64,000 nt of DNA. Source: Catenuloplanes indicus (GTDB lineage Bacteria > Actinomycetota > Actinomycetes > Mycobacteriales > Micromonosporaceae). Shown piece by piece: positions 48,501-57,269 of this stretch. The notes beneath the pieces were generated by a model, which made no database searches, was not told the origin of the DNA, and saw only the letters and a list, made by a program, of their open reading frames with translations. The stretch lies in contig NZ_JAUSUZ010000001.1 in the NCBI RefSeq assembly GCF_030813715.1, forward strand, positions 7,316,001 through 7,380,000, in the 5' to 3' direction. Position 1 is the first letter of the stretch; each line of letters begins with the position of its first letter. The position numbers and the translations under genes are program-made.

Positions 48501-51500
48501 ACTGGGCGAGCAACGCCGCCCGCCGGGTCTCCGCCCAGCTCGGCATGCCGATCCGGCTCGGCGAGATGAAGTACGCCAAGCAGAAGCAGAAGGGCGCGGC
48601 CGACGACAACCCGATGCGGCAGCCGCCGCAGCCGATCGACGCCCTGGTGCCGGACGGGCTGGGCGGCTTCTGGGCCGGCAAGGACACCCACCTGCAGATC
48701 CGGCGGATCAGCGTCTCCGGCCGGGACGTGCTGCTGCTGGTCCCGGACGCGGAGTGGCAGCGGCTGCGCGGCCGCAACTGGCTGCCGAAGGCCCCGGACG
48801 GCGGCGAGAACCTGCCGGTCGTGGTGGTGCACAACCAGGACGGGTACGTGCGGGTGCCGGCGATCAAGGACGGCGTCGAGGGCGCGGTGCTGCTCACCCC
48901 GAACCAGCTGAAACAGGTCACCGAGGGCCTCGGCAAGCGCCAGGCGCTGATCTCCTGCGAGATCGCCGACCTGAACCCGGCGTTCGTCCGGGCATACACC
49001 ACCGCGCTCGGTGGCGCGGTCCTGGCCTCGCGGACCAACGTGCTCGGCGGCACCGTCGACGCCCTCGGCCAGGGCCGACCGCTGCTCACCGACGGTGATG
49101 ACGCCTGGCGGCTCTTCGAGGCCGGCCGGCGGGACGGTCAGCCGGTCGAACTCGACGGCTTCCGGTCCGTCGCGTTCCCGGAGGCCTTCACGGCCGATCT
49201 GCGATCACCGGACGGCGGCGTGGTGTTCAGCTCCGGCCGCACGCTGCCTCCCATCGCGGAGGAGACGACGGGCACCGAGCTACAGCCTCTCGGCGACCTG
49301 ACGGTCCCCCCGCCGCCCGCCACGGTCGTCTCGGAGTCCAGCAGCACGGCGACGGTGCGGCCCGCGCCCACGACCACGACGCCGGCGCCCGCCGCGGCGG
49401 CCCAGCCCTCGCGGGCCGCCTCTGCTCTGCGGGCACGGCTGCCGCAGGCCGCACGGATCAAGTACACCGACGGTGACCTCAAGGAACTGGACCGGGTCCA
49501 GCGGGAGGCGTTCGGTGGTCGAGCCGGTACGGACGACGGCTACGCCGAGATGGTCCAGCGGCTGCTGTTGCGCAACGACGGTGTCACGGCGGCCAATCTC
49601 GACGCGCTGGCGGAGTTGGTGCGTGACGAGCGGGCGTTGAACCGGCGGATCCCGACGCGGGTGCGCAACACGGCCGCGAACGTCGGTGAGATGTTGCATC
49701 TGCGTGGTCTGGACAAGTCGTCGCGGCCGGGTCTGCTGGCGGCGGTGCGTGATCCCGGCCGGGCGACGGTGGACGGGCTGGTGCGGGCGGCGATGGCGAG
49801 GCACTGGCCGTCGGCGGACCGCCCGGCCGGTGGGCTGCCGCCGGGGGCGGCGGATGCGGCGTTCGAGCATGAGGTGCCGGGTCTGCAGTACGCGTACGAC
49901 TTCACGAACGCGGAGGCGTTACGGGACTGGTTGTTGTCGTTGCTGCCGGTGCGGGGTGCGCAGATCGACCTCGAGTCGTTGAAGTTGCAGATGACGCGGT
50001 ACTTCACGTCGTTGCCGGACGAGGGTGTGCCGTTGCGGGTGACGGCGGGCGGTGAGACGTACTCGATCCAGCTACTGGGCGACGTCACGGGTGCGCCGCG
50101 GAAGCTGGACGACAAGGCGATGTCGGCACGCCTGGAGACGCACGTCAACGTCACCGAGGAAATGCAGAACCTGATGTCGCGGACCTGGAACGCCGCGGCG
50201 GAGATCGGTTTCGCGAACCGTAACGGCCTGCGCCTCATCGCCGCGATGCTGGCCTACATCACCGCCGGTGTTACCGGCGGTGCCGGCCGCAGCGGTGCGC
50301 CCGCGGTTTCCACCACCGACTACACGACGTTCAAACCGAGCGAGGAGATCTACGCGGTCGGCGTCCCGCTCACGTTCTCGGCGATCGTCCGGCGGGAAGG
50401 GCAGGGCGACCAGCCGTATCGGCACGAGACCTGGCGCAATCCGGACGGCACGCCACGGCAGGAGGCGGCGCACCTGTACGTCGGCGAGACGCAGGTGCCG
50501 GACATCCCGAACCAGGCCTACGACGTGCCGCGCCACGACGCGGTGCCGCTGTGGCGGATGCACATCGGCATCGAACGGATCAAGGCCGCGCGCGCGTTGC
50601 GGAAGGCGGTCTACGACACGATCGGTGCGGCGGAGTACGCGTTCTGGCAGGTGCCGCTGGAACGGTTCCTCAGCCAGGACCCGCTCGCCGCCGTCGTGCT
50701 CAAGGCGTACCACCACGACGCGGGTTTCCAGGAACGGCCGCGGCTCATGCTGCGCGACGGCGACCGTCATCTGACGCTCACGCTCACCGCCACCGCGAAC
50801 CGCGTCGTGGTGCCGGACAAGAAGACCGACAAGGTGGTCGTCGACCGGGACCGGGTCACCATCACCAAGCCGTCGCAGGCTCAGGACACCCGGAAGGGTG
50901 TGCGGGCCACGGCCGGTGGTGCGCTTCGATTCCTCGCGGGCCTGATCGCGCCGTCCGGGAAGTTCAGCCTGTCCCGGCTCAAGGGTTACCAGAAGGTGCT
51001 CGTCCAGCGCATCGAGTCGCGATCCGGGCGGCGCTCCGAGTCGCTGAAGCGACCGGACAAGGACTCGAACCGGGTGCACCGCGTGGAGAGCATGTTCCAG
51101 GCGCACATCGCCTGGGGCTCGGACCATCTCACGTACCGGGCGCAGACGGCACCGGTCAACGGGTACGTGCTCGGCCGGATCCGCGATGACGAGTGGAACG
51201 CGGTACACCAGCGGTTCACCGCCCCGGCGCCTGACCCCGCGCAGCCGCCGTCCCGGGTCGCGCCCTGGGCGAGCACGGACATCCCGAAGCTGAAGACCGG
51301 AGAGGTCCGGTCGGCGTGGTGGTCGCCGACCCAGGACGGACGGCACGGCATCGTCAACAGCGCGGCCGCGGCGGTGAACGGGATCGACGGCCTCTACGAC
51401 TCGCTCGTGAGGTACCTCGTCTCCGCGAACTACCTGCCCGAGGCGGCGGCTCCGCAGAACGGCCGGACACCCTGGCAACACCTGCAGAGCCTCGCCTCGC

Positions 51501-54500
51501 CCGGCCACGACCTCAACCACCCGGGCGTGCGGTACGACAACTGGCGGCTGCTGATCGAACGGGTGTCCAGCGACTATCTGACGACCCGTAGCTACGACCT
51601 CACGTCCGGCAACCGGAACTCGCCCGGTATGGCGCTCACGTTCCGCGGCGAGGGCCTGCAGAAGAACCTGACCATCGGCCTGACCAGCCTGGTCGGCACG
51701 TCCAGCACGTACGTCGAGAGCGACAAGATCTGGAACCGCAACGGCCACATCGCCCAGGTCGGCGTCGGCGCCCGGCGGACGACGATCGCGACGCTGGAGC
51801 GGTCCCGGGACACCGTCGGCGTGATCGGCAACTCGGACTGGGTGCTGCCCGACCCCGGCCAGGCCGCCAACCCCGGCGCGGTGCACACCCGGTCGAAGAC
51901 GCACCGGGAGACGCTGCGCGCCGGCGAGCTGGTGTACGCGAACGCGCAGACGCTGAACATCATCAAGGTCAACTCGTCGAAGTTCAACCTGGGCACGTCG
52001 TTCCGCTGGTGGGCCTATGAGGGCACGTCCAAGACGCCGAAGGCGGTCTCGACCTCGGCGCTGCCCGCGTCGATGGACGTGTGGCAGGCCGACAACTTCC
52101 TCCCGCCGTCGTGGCAGAAGGATGCCGCGGACGGCGACCCGGCCCGGCTGCTGCCGGAGCTGACGCCGCTGTCGGACCCGACCACACCGGCCGAGTCACC
52201 GCTGAACGGGTTCACCATGCTCGGCGCCGTTTCGGCCAGCGGCGTCGCCGACCTGCGGGACGCGGTGGCGAAGACGGTCGACGCGGGCTGGGGGCAGATC
52301 CTCGACTCGATGAACCTGACCTGGTACAAGTCGAGCCTCGCCCACTCGATGCAGGGCGGTGTGCCGGTGGCGCTCGGCACGGAGGAGGGCTTGCTGCGGG
52401 TGCAGCCGGTCGGCCGGCCGCAGATCGTGCACAAGTTCAAGATCTACAACGACTACACGCTGGAGGGCCAGACCGGCTCCACCCGCGACATCGACGTGAC
52501 GAACACGCAGACGCACCGCATCGGTGCCGGCTGGCGGACCGGCATCGCGGGCGACTCCGGCGGCGCCACCTACGGCTGGGGTGACGCACAGGGTCAGCAG
52601 CGCCAGGCTGATTCGACCGCGGGCGCCTACCGGACCTACCACACCGCCAGCGAGCGGTACATGGTGCGGACGAGGGTGGAGAACGTCTACCGCACCGCCG
52701 ACGGCCGCGAGGTGCGCACGTCCGGCGAGGCGATGGTGATGATCTCCCCGGAGGAGTTGCACTCCCGCCCCGACCTCTACGACCAGTTCGACAGGCCGGA
52801 CGGTATCAAGCTGCCCGGCGCGTCGGACGCGGCCGGCGCGGACTGGGTGCTGCCGGTCAGCGTGCAGCACGGCCGCCCGTGGACCGGATCGTTCCTCGAC
52901 CCGATCGGCATGGGCCAGCTCCGCACGGACATGGGCCGCGCCGCGAAGGAACTCGGTGGGAACGCGCTCGAGGTCCAGGTGATGACCCGGCTGGTCGGCC
53001 TGATGACGCACATGGGCGAGCTGACCGACGACGGCAAGTCGTGGGAGATCAAGATCGGCCGGCGTACGTTCACGATGACGGTCAGCCGGGTGCTTGGCGA
53101 CGGCGCGTACGTGACCCGGGCCAAGGACGATCGGCTCAAGCAGTACACCCGGGTCAACGAGGCCGCGTCCGGTCAGCTCCGGAGAACCACGATCCGCACG
53201 TACGGCGTGACCGGCGGTGCCAGCACCTTCAACCGCGGCGTGGCCGACGAGGCCTCGATGCCGGTGAACGGGAACCTCTCCCGCGCGTCGAGCAAGGACG
53301 ACGCGCAGGGCCGTACCGCGAACATGCTCAGCATGTCCGGCGCCCGGCCGAAGGACGTGGCGAAGTTCCGCCAGCAGATGACGACCGTCTGGGAGCTGCG
53401 CGAGGAGACGTCGCTCGTCTCGCCCCAGTCGTGGCGGGACAGGACCAGGAGCGGATCGGTCACGGAGACCCGGCCGTTCTGGGTCCCGTTCGAAGCGCTC
53501 CGGCACCGCGGTGAGACGCCGGTCGACCTCAGCGGTGTGCGGCTCGGCAACCTGCCGGACAGCGCGCGGATCCTCGGTGTCCAGGCAATGCGCGCCCTCG
53601 CGGACGCGGTCACCCTGGACCTGCCCGGCGACAAGCTGAGCTCACGGGACCGGGCCAAGCCGGTGCCGGTCGGCTCGCTGGACGCGCTGACGAACGCGAA
53701 GATCCTGAGCCAGTACCGGATGGACGGCGACTTCCGCGAGGCACAGCGGGCGACCGGCGGCATCGACGTGGCCGGCCTCAACACCGGCGCGCGACGACTG
53801 CGGCTGGCGGACGGCACCAAGGTCGCCGCGAGGTTCGGCACGGTCCGGGACGTGTTCCACATCAACAGCATCGAGCTGGAGATGTACGAGCACGGCATGC
53901 AGGGCATCAGCCAGAGCAGCATGGCGTCCGCGCGCTACGCCGGCGACGCCAGCGGCAACGCCCTCGTCCCGGTCAAGCCGATGGTGTACGTCGGCGGGCG
54001 GTTCGTGATCAGCGGCGACTACACCCGCGGCCGGGGCACAAACCGGGTCCAGGCGTCCGAGCACCGCTCCTGGGTACGGACGACCTATCCACAGAAGATC
54101 GAAGACGGTACGAAGGCCGGTGCCTACCAGGTCTTCGCGGACATCGACCTGACCGTCTCGCTGCCCAGCGGCAAGACCAGGACGGCCACGGGCTCGACCG
54201 AGTTCGTGGTCGGGCACCGGGAGGCGGTCACGCTCGGCCTCGATCCCACGCTGCTGGAGCGCATCCGCGCCGAGCGGATCGTCGTGCCGACCGGAGGCGA
54301 CAGCAAGCGGTTCTTCCGCGTCGACGGCGGCAAACGGAACCTGTTCGAGGCCGTGCACCGCAGCCTCACGCAGCAGGGCGGGCCGGTGCCCAGCACCGTC
54401 ACCGACGGCTCCGGCCTCCGGGAATGGGTCTCGGCGCAGATCGGTGCGGGCCCGCACGGCGCGGACCTGCCCGACCCGGCTCAGGTGCTGCTCACCGGCA

Positions 54501-57256
54501 TGGACCCGGCGACGCTGCACGGCCTGGTGAACGCGCTCGACCGGCCGGCACCCGCGTTCAACGCCGACCTGGAGGCGCAGGTTCGTGCGCTGGCCGCCGA
54601 GGAGCAGATGGCCGCCGAGGCGCGAAACCGCGGCCTCGACGGCTGGCAGCCCGGCGACGCGCTCGACGGCTTCCACCTGGACGAGGCCCGCGTCGGGGAA
54701 CGTCTGGACGAGGCCCGGCTGCTGCACCTGCTGGACCACGCGCAGACCGCGCTGCGGGAGAACCCGGCGGGCATGGCGCGGGGTGTGCAGTCGGTGCATC
54801 ACGGCACGGGCGCCATGTCGGACCTGGCGCAGGTGTACATCGACGCCGGTCGGCTGCCGACGCCGGGCGAACTGCTGCACGCGTCGCTGGGCAACGAGCC
54901 GCTGTTCGGCACGCCCGCCGGCGACATCACCCTCGGACTGCTCGCCGAGCTGCTGCAGGTCCGCCTGCACCTGGTGGACGACGGGCGGGCCACCGTCTAC
55001 GGCGACGCGGCCGCGCCGGAGGTCTACGTCCGCCGCGGCGCCGGGACGTTCCACGCGTTGGAGCCCGCCGGCGCGTTCCCCCTCGCCGCGCCGCCGGTGA
55101 CGCCCCCGGTCGCCGTCCCGGCGGTCCCGCCGCTCGCCTCCGGCGCGCTTCCGCCGCCGGCGGCCGTGGACTCGGCGGCCGCGGGCACGCGGACGCCTGC
55201 CCCGGCCGGCACGCCGCGACCGCTCGGTGACGACGGTACGTACGTCGACGACAACAGCGAGTTCTGGCGGCGTGCCGGCGACGGGTGGCAGCCCGTCGCG
55301 CGGGTCGAGCAGCAGATCACGGTCGCGCCGGTATTCGGCGTGGAGTACGACCGGCCACTGTTCCCCGCGCTCGACCCGAAGAGCCTGGCGGTCGGCGAGT
55401 TCGACCTGACCAGCCTGCTGTGGGACGTCTGGCCGGTCCGGGAGGAACTGGAGAAACTGCGCGCGTTCACCCGGTCGGTGGTCCCGGTGGTCAGCGCGAT
55501 CGCCACCAGTGGCCGGCCCGGTGCCCTGGACGCGGGCCGGTCGTGGAAGACGGCCGCCGACCAGATCGGCGCGCTGCACCGTGCGTACGCGAAGCTGCAC
55601 AGTCCGATGCCGTGGCAGAAGCGGGCGTTCGCGCAGCGCGTGCTGGACGCCGCCGGTGCGATCGACGGCGCCGCCGCGCAGCTCACGAGGGTCAATCCGG
55701 CCGCGGCGGGTGCGTTCCGGGACGGCGGGGCCGTGCGGGACGTGACGGTCGCCGGTGACGGCACCGTTCTCGCGGACGGCTTCACCGTGCTGACCGAGGG
55801 GTGGGTCGAGCCGGACGGCCGTACCGTCGTCGGGTTCGTTCCGGAAGCGGACCTCATCCGGGCCACGCTGCCCGAGGGGACGCGCAACGTCGTGGCCGTG
55901 CGGACCGAGGGCGGCTTCGCGCACGTGCCGGTCCGGCGGGCCGACGGTACCGTGCACGACGTGCTGATGACCGGTCGGCAGATCGCGGCCGCTACCCGGC
56001 ACCTGAGCGGGCCGCTCGACCTCGTGTTCATCGGCGCGGGTGGCCCGGACAGCGCGTTCACCCGCAGCTTCCGCCCGGCCGCCGGGACGGCTCCGGCACC
56101 GAGGCTGCTCGGTGCCTGGTCCGGCCCGCTCGCCACGCAGGCCGCCGATATTCGGAGGTTCGCCGAGGCCGCCGGCCGCCCGGTCGTCGCGGCCGACCTG
56201 AGCGGCCCGCCGCAGACGTCCGGGCCCGTCGTCGCGGAACTGCGGGAGGTGATGACCGGCTTCACCCGGATGGGCGTGTCCCCGATCGTGGTCACCACCG
56301 AGGCCACGAAGGCCTCCGGTGAGCTCTTCGAGAGCGTGCGCCGCGATTTCGGGCCGGTGCTCATCCAGCCCGCGATGGCCGGCTGGGACCGGGTCTGGCT
56401 GCTGCAGTCCGCCGACGGCGAGGGCCGGCAGATGGAGTCCCGGCTCGGCGCCGAGATCTTCGACGCGGCCGGGAAGCTGCCCGGCGACCCGCCGAAGCAG
56501 GACACCGGCACCGCGCTGCCCGAGGCGGTGGGCGAATGGACGATGATCCCGCTCTGGGCGGACGCGCTCACCTACCACCGGGCCCACCAGGCCGCGCTGC
56601 ACACGCCCGCGTCCGCCGCCGCGCTGGCCGACGCGGTCGCGGCCGAGCCCGGCAACGCCCGGCTGGCCGCGTTCCGTACCGTGCTGGACGTCGCGCGCAC
56701 CGCGGGCGGGCTGCCCGGCCCCGGCGACGCCCGGCTCACCCCGACCGCGACGTCCATCCTGGAGGTGGAGAAGACCCCGGTGGCCGGGCCTGGCGACCGG
56801 GCCACGGCCGGGTTCGTCTACGACTACCTCTCCACGATCGGGCCGCGCGCGGACCGGTTCGCCATGGACGGCCTGCTGTGGGCGATGATGATGTCCGGTG
56901 CGCTCACCGAGCAGCAGGGCCTGTCGCTGGTCCGGGCCACCGCGGTCACCCAGACCGACAAGGCCAACCTCCAGGTCTTCGAATCGATGCTGAAGCTGCG
57001 TAATCTGTCGCGGGCCGAACTTGACGGCGACCCGATGACACACCCGCCGCTCCGCGCGATCATGGACACGATCGGTGACGTCACCGCCGCCTACCAGCGA
57101 GGCCCCGGGGAGGTACGGAACCCGAAGTGCGTCGACCCGATCGACCGCACCGCGTGGATCGGCCGCCTGGACGCCCTGCGGGACGCGGCGCGGGTCACCA
57201 ACCCGCCGCTCGCGGCCGCGGTGGAGGTCGCCACCCACATCCTGACGAACTGCTGA
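45572..57256 (+). CDS. giant 3,894-aa protein with a caspase-like segment
   Basis: Uninterrupted 11.7-kb frame. GTG start with AGGGAG 5 nt upstream. N-terminal ~300 residues and last ~450 align with the 5,773-aa protein; the middle does not. Parts seen: N-terminal C11-x-D-G region; a Rossmann-like stretch (about 435-580); coiled Ala-rich helices (about 850-880); a caspase-like segment with H1087 and C1129; a Pro/Thr linker (about 1240-1295); a very long region (about 1300-2950) rich in beta-type sequence; a Pro/Ala linker (about 3170-3220); a degenerate second caspase-like copy (about 3440-3500); and the shared C-terminus. Four Cys by eye: C11, C1129, C3853 and C3894 (last residue). No signal peptide or membrane span. 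Function unknown; a multi-domain toxin-like or export-linked protein is plausible. Confidence 0.9.
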   Translation: MPSPSAFLQICADGRFIPIPSGVFFHDGPMSQPVELGPLTRAMNASRLTGGTAVFLTDRALTDVHAVERVKRALDEMPDPARAGLVIGAYDGETADLTTWMKHADTFQLQKHLSYRQGAALDERVARRLSGSLTDARLVPVDAQGLETTGVPQGIRVLPSAQAAARETLKSAAALAVDTTLTPFERLRSLLTEARRLRDTNGVRWSSQAGEVPTTATPAYQMALGLALLGVPTVPGPPGRTGLPTVGDEDLRAGRPTAADPDRLRGDWQVLDLDPLTRSVLPVTTTEVLDAFTPVAGGERVDPDALYDRMKAVPGSVAMVRTGRLGQGEDRVRWMVSLDNDVFWVDAEVHVDPLTPVKPVFDMDKTTPEQRAAGQRAADLRMAELRAVGTTVVVRDASGTPVPLAELAPVAAPVPPAEPRPVPDPAVTALVDGLRLTSEPVFVFATGIGDGPLAGREGPALAPAVLESLADGLRRQYPDGRVLLVGPEPAGDLRTTSPELFALQDGLTGPGQLDAALTALNTGRTATVIGVSGAVGEVSARLGMRSVRLGAGPDFEGTGHTERAQLQRLDVPIDWPEHLDRVRAAAGAGDPAALTAAIDAWAASVERYRSVLGTRASTPSDATSLAGATMSPEVYEPNGHRLQNVDSRVDQFRANFAEWLAGRLSSGRGLDAGRARDWWAGVAAELDLDDILRVFTTDVDELVRRAVDLDREYGAALWSKKVKPEERDVYGVTDALQNRPAFPEKEKGEDQKPPSTNPMLQPADPELPRNAVVLDNDLVRFALLRKPALWMRLRDFQPYMLEDHPGGEWHFLTTADGEMWIASEVPVNKNLPAAMEALADAEAALATATPEQAAALAEAARKAAAEVSALEESSVIGATQLRALHQAWRAQGLHPDATLADVVEVLNTVGHPAIAGQDHTDPTSPATITALIKAAQARVSGELHLLSSLGGVVDANTKSGRFMAMLVRNQTPEQEEHWASNAARRVSAQLGMPIRLGEMKYAKQKQKGAADDNPMRQPPQPIDALVPDGLGGFWAGKDTHLQIRRISVSGRDVLLLVPDAEWQRLRGRNWLPKAPDGGENLPVVVVHNQDGYVRVPAIKDGVEGAVLLTPNQLKQVTEGLGKRQALISCEIADLNPAFVRAYTTALGGAVLASRTNVLGGTVDALGQGRPLLTDGDDAWRLFEAGRRDGQPVELDGFRSVAFPEAFTADLRSPDGGVVFSSGRTLPPIAEETTGTELQPLGDLTVPPPPATVVSESSSTATVRPAPTTTTPAPAAAAQPSRAASALRARLPQAARIKYTDGDLKELDRVQREAFGGRAGTDDGYAEMVQRLLLRNDGVTAANLDALAELVRDERALNRRIPTRVRNTAANVGEMLHLRGLDKSSRPGLLAAVRDPGRATVDGLVRAAMARHWPSADRPAGGLPPGAADAAFEHEVPGLQYAYDFTNAEALRDWLLSLLPVRGAQIDLESLKLQMTRYFTSLPDEGVPLRVTAGGETYSIQLLGDVTGAPRKLDDKAMSARLETHVNVTEEMQNLMSRTWNAAAEIGFANRNGLRLIAAMLAYITAGVTGGAGRSGAPAVSTTDYTTFKPSEEIYAVGVPLTFSAIVRREGQGDQPYRHETWRNPDGTPRQEAAHLYVGETQVPDIPNQAYDVPRHDAVPLWRMHIGIERIKAARALRKAVYDTIGAAEYAFWQVPLERFLSQDPLAAVVLKAYHHDAGFQERPRLMLRDGDRHLTLTLTATANRVVVPDKKTDKVVVDRDRVTITKPSQAQDTRKGVRATAGGALRFLAGLIAPSGKFSLSRLKGYQKVLVQRIESRSGRRSESLKRPDKDSNRVHRVESMFQAHIAWGSDHLTYRAQTAPVNGYVLGRIRDDEWNAVHQRFTAPAPDPAQPPSRVAPWASTDIPKLKTGEVRSAWWSPTQDGRHGIVNSAAAAVNGIDGLYDSLVRYLVSANYLPEAAAPQNGRTPWQHLQSLASPGHDLNHPGVRYDNWRLLIERVSSDYLTTRSYDLTSGNRNSPGMALTFRGEGLQKNLTIGLTSLVGTSSTYVESDKIWNRNGHIAQVGVGARRTTIATLERSRDTVGVIGNSDWVLPDPGQAANPGAVHTRSKTHRETLRAGELVYANAQTLNIIKVNSSKFNLGTSFRWWAYEGTSKTPKAVSTSALPASMDVWQADNFLPPSWQKDAADGDPARLLPELTPLSDPTTPAESPLNGFTMLGAVSASGVADLRDAVAKTVDAGWGQILDSMNLTWYKSSLAHSMQGGVPVALGTEEGLLRVQPVGRPQIVHKFKIYNDYTLEGQTGSTRDIDVTNTQTHRIGAGWRTGIAGDSGGATYGWGDAQGQQRQADSTAGAYRTYHTASERYMVRTRVENVYRTADGREVRTSGEAMVMISPEELHSRPDLYDQFDRPDGIKLPGASDAAGADWVLPVSVQHGRPWTGSFLDPIGMGQLRTDMGRAAKELGGNALEVQVMTRLVGLMTHMGELTDDGKSWEIKIGRRTFTMTVSRVLGDGAYVTRAKDDRLKQYTRVNEAASGQLRRTTIRTYGVTGGASTFNRGVADEASMPVNGNLSRASSKDDAQGRTANMLSMSGARPKDVAKFRQQMTTVWELREETSLVSPQSWRDRTRSGSVTETRPFWVPFEALRHRGETPVDLSGVRLGNLPDSARILGVQAMRALADAVTLDLPGDKLSSRDRAKPVPVGSLDALTNAKILSQYRMDGDFREAQRATGGIDVAGLNTGARRLRLADGTKVAARFGTVRDVFHINSIELEMYEHGMQGISQSSMASARYAGDASGNALVPVKPMVYVGGRFVISGDYTRGRGTNRVQASEHRSWVRTTYPQKIEDGTKAGAYQVFADIDLTVSLPSGKTRTATGSTEFVVGHREAVTLGLDPTLLERIRAERIVVPTGGDSKRFFRVDGGKRNLFEAVHRSLTQQGGPVPSTVTDGSGLREWVSAQIGAGPHGADLPDPAQVLLTGMDPATLHGLVNALDRPAPAFNADLEAQVRALAAEEQMAAEARNRGLDGWQPGDALDGFHLDEARVGERLDEARLLHLLDHAQTALRENPAGMARGVQSVHHGTGAMSDLAQVYIDAGRLPTPGELLHASLGNEPLFGTPAGDITLGLLAELLQVRLHLVDDGRATVYGDAAAPEVYVRRGAGTFHALEPAGAFPLAAPPVTPPVAVPAVPPLASGALPPPAAVDSAAAGTRTPAPAGTPRPLGDDGTYVDDNSEFWRRAGDGWQPVARVEQQITVAPVFGVEYDRPLFPALDPKSLAVGEFDLTSLLWDVWPVREELEKLRAFTRSVVPVVSAIATSGRPGALDAGRSWKTAADQIGALHRAYAKLHSPMPWQKRAFAQRVLDAAGAIDGAAAQLTRVNPAAAGAFRDGGAVRDVTVAGDGTVLADGFTVLTEGWVEPDGRTVVGFVPEADLIRATLPEGTRNVVAVRTEGGFAHVPVRRADGTVHDVLMTGRQIAAATRHLSGPLDLVFIGAGGPDSAFTRSFRPAAGTAPAPRLLGAWSGPLATQAADIRRFAEAAGRPVVAADLSGPPQTSGPVVAELREVMTGFTRMGVSPIVVTTEATKASGELFESVRRDFGPVLIQPAMAGWDRVWLLQSADGEGRQMESRLGAEIFDAAGKLPGDPPKQDTGTALPEAVGEWTMIPLWADALTYHRAHQAALHTPASAAALADAVAAEPGNARLAAFRTVLDVARTAGGLPGPGDARLTPTATSILEVEKTPVAGPGDRATAGFVYDYLSTIGPRADRFAMDGLLWAMMMSGALTEQQGLSLVRATAVTQTDKANLQVFESMLKLRNLSRAELDGDPMTHPPLRAIMDTIGDVTAAYQRGPGEVRNPKCVDPIDRTAWIGRLDALRDAARVTNPPLAAAVEVATHILTNC
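48809..49067 (+). other. caspase-like (clan CD) His/Cys segment in the 3,894-aa protein
   Basis: LPVVVVHNQDGYV with H1087, then about 40 residues (LLTPNQLKQVTEGLGKR), then QALISCEIADLN with C1129, then AFVRAYTTALGGAVLASRT. The order strand-His, helix, strand-Ser-Cys, helix, LGxxVxAxT is that of CHAT/C80-type clan CD peptidases. C1129 is the only Cys between residues 12 and 3852. Confidence 0.5.
55880..56160 (+). other. degenerate second copy of the caspase-like segment
   Basis: VVAVRTEGGFAHVPV (R3444 where the first copy has His), then LMTGRQIAAATRHL and LDLVFIGAGGPDSAF (Gly where the first copy has Cys). The block order matches the copy at 48809-49067, but both putative catalytic residues are lost. 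Confidence 0.45.
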
Positions 57257-57269
57257 ACGGGAGAACGCC

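Noticed and set aside
18838-57256. Non-ribosomal peptide or polyketide synthase
   Set aside because: Size prompted the idea, but no adenylation, condensation, ketosynthase or carrier-protein motif is present in either giant.
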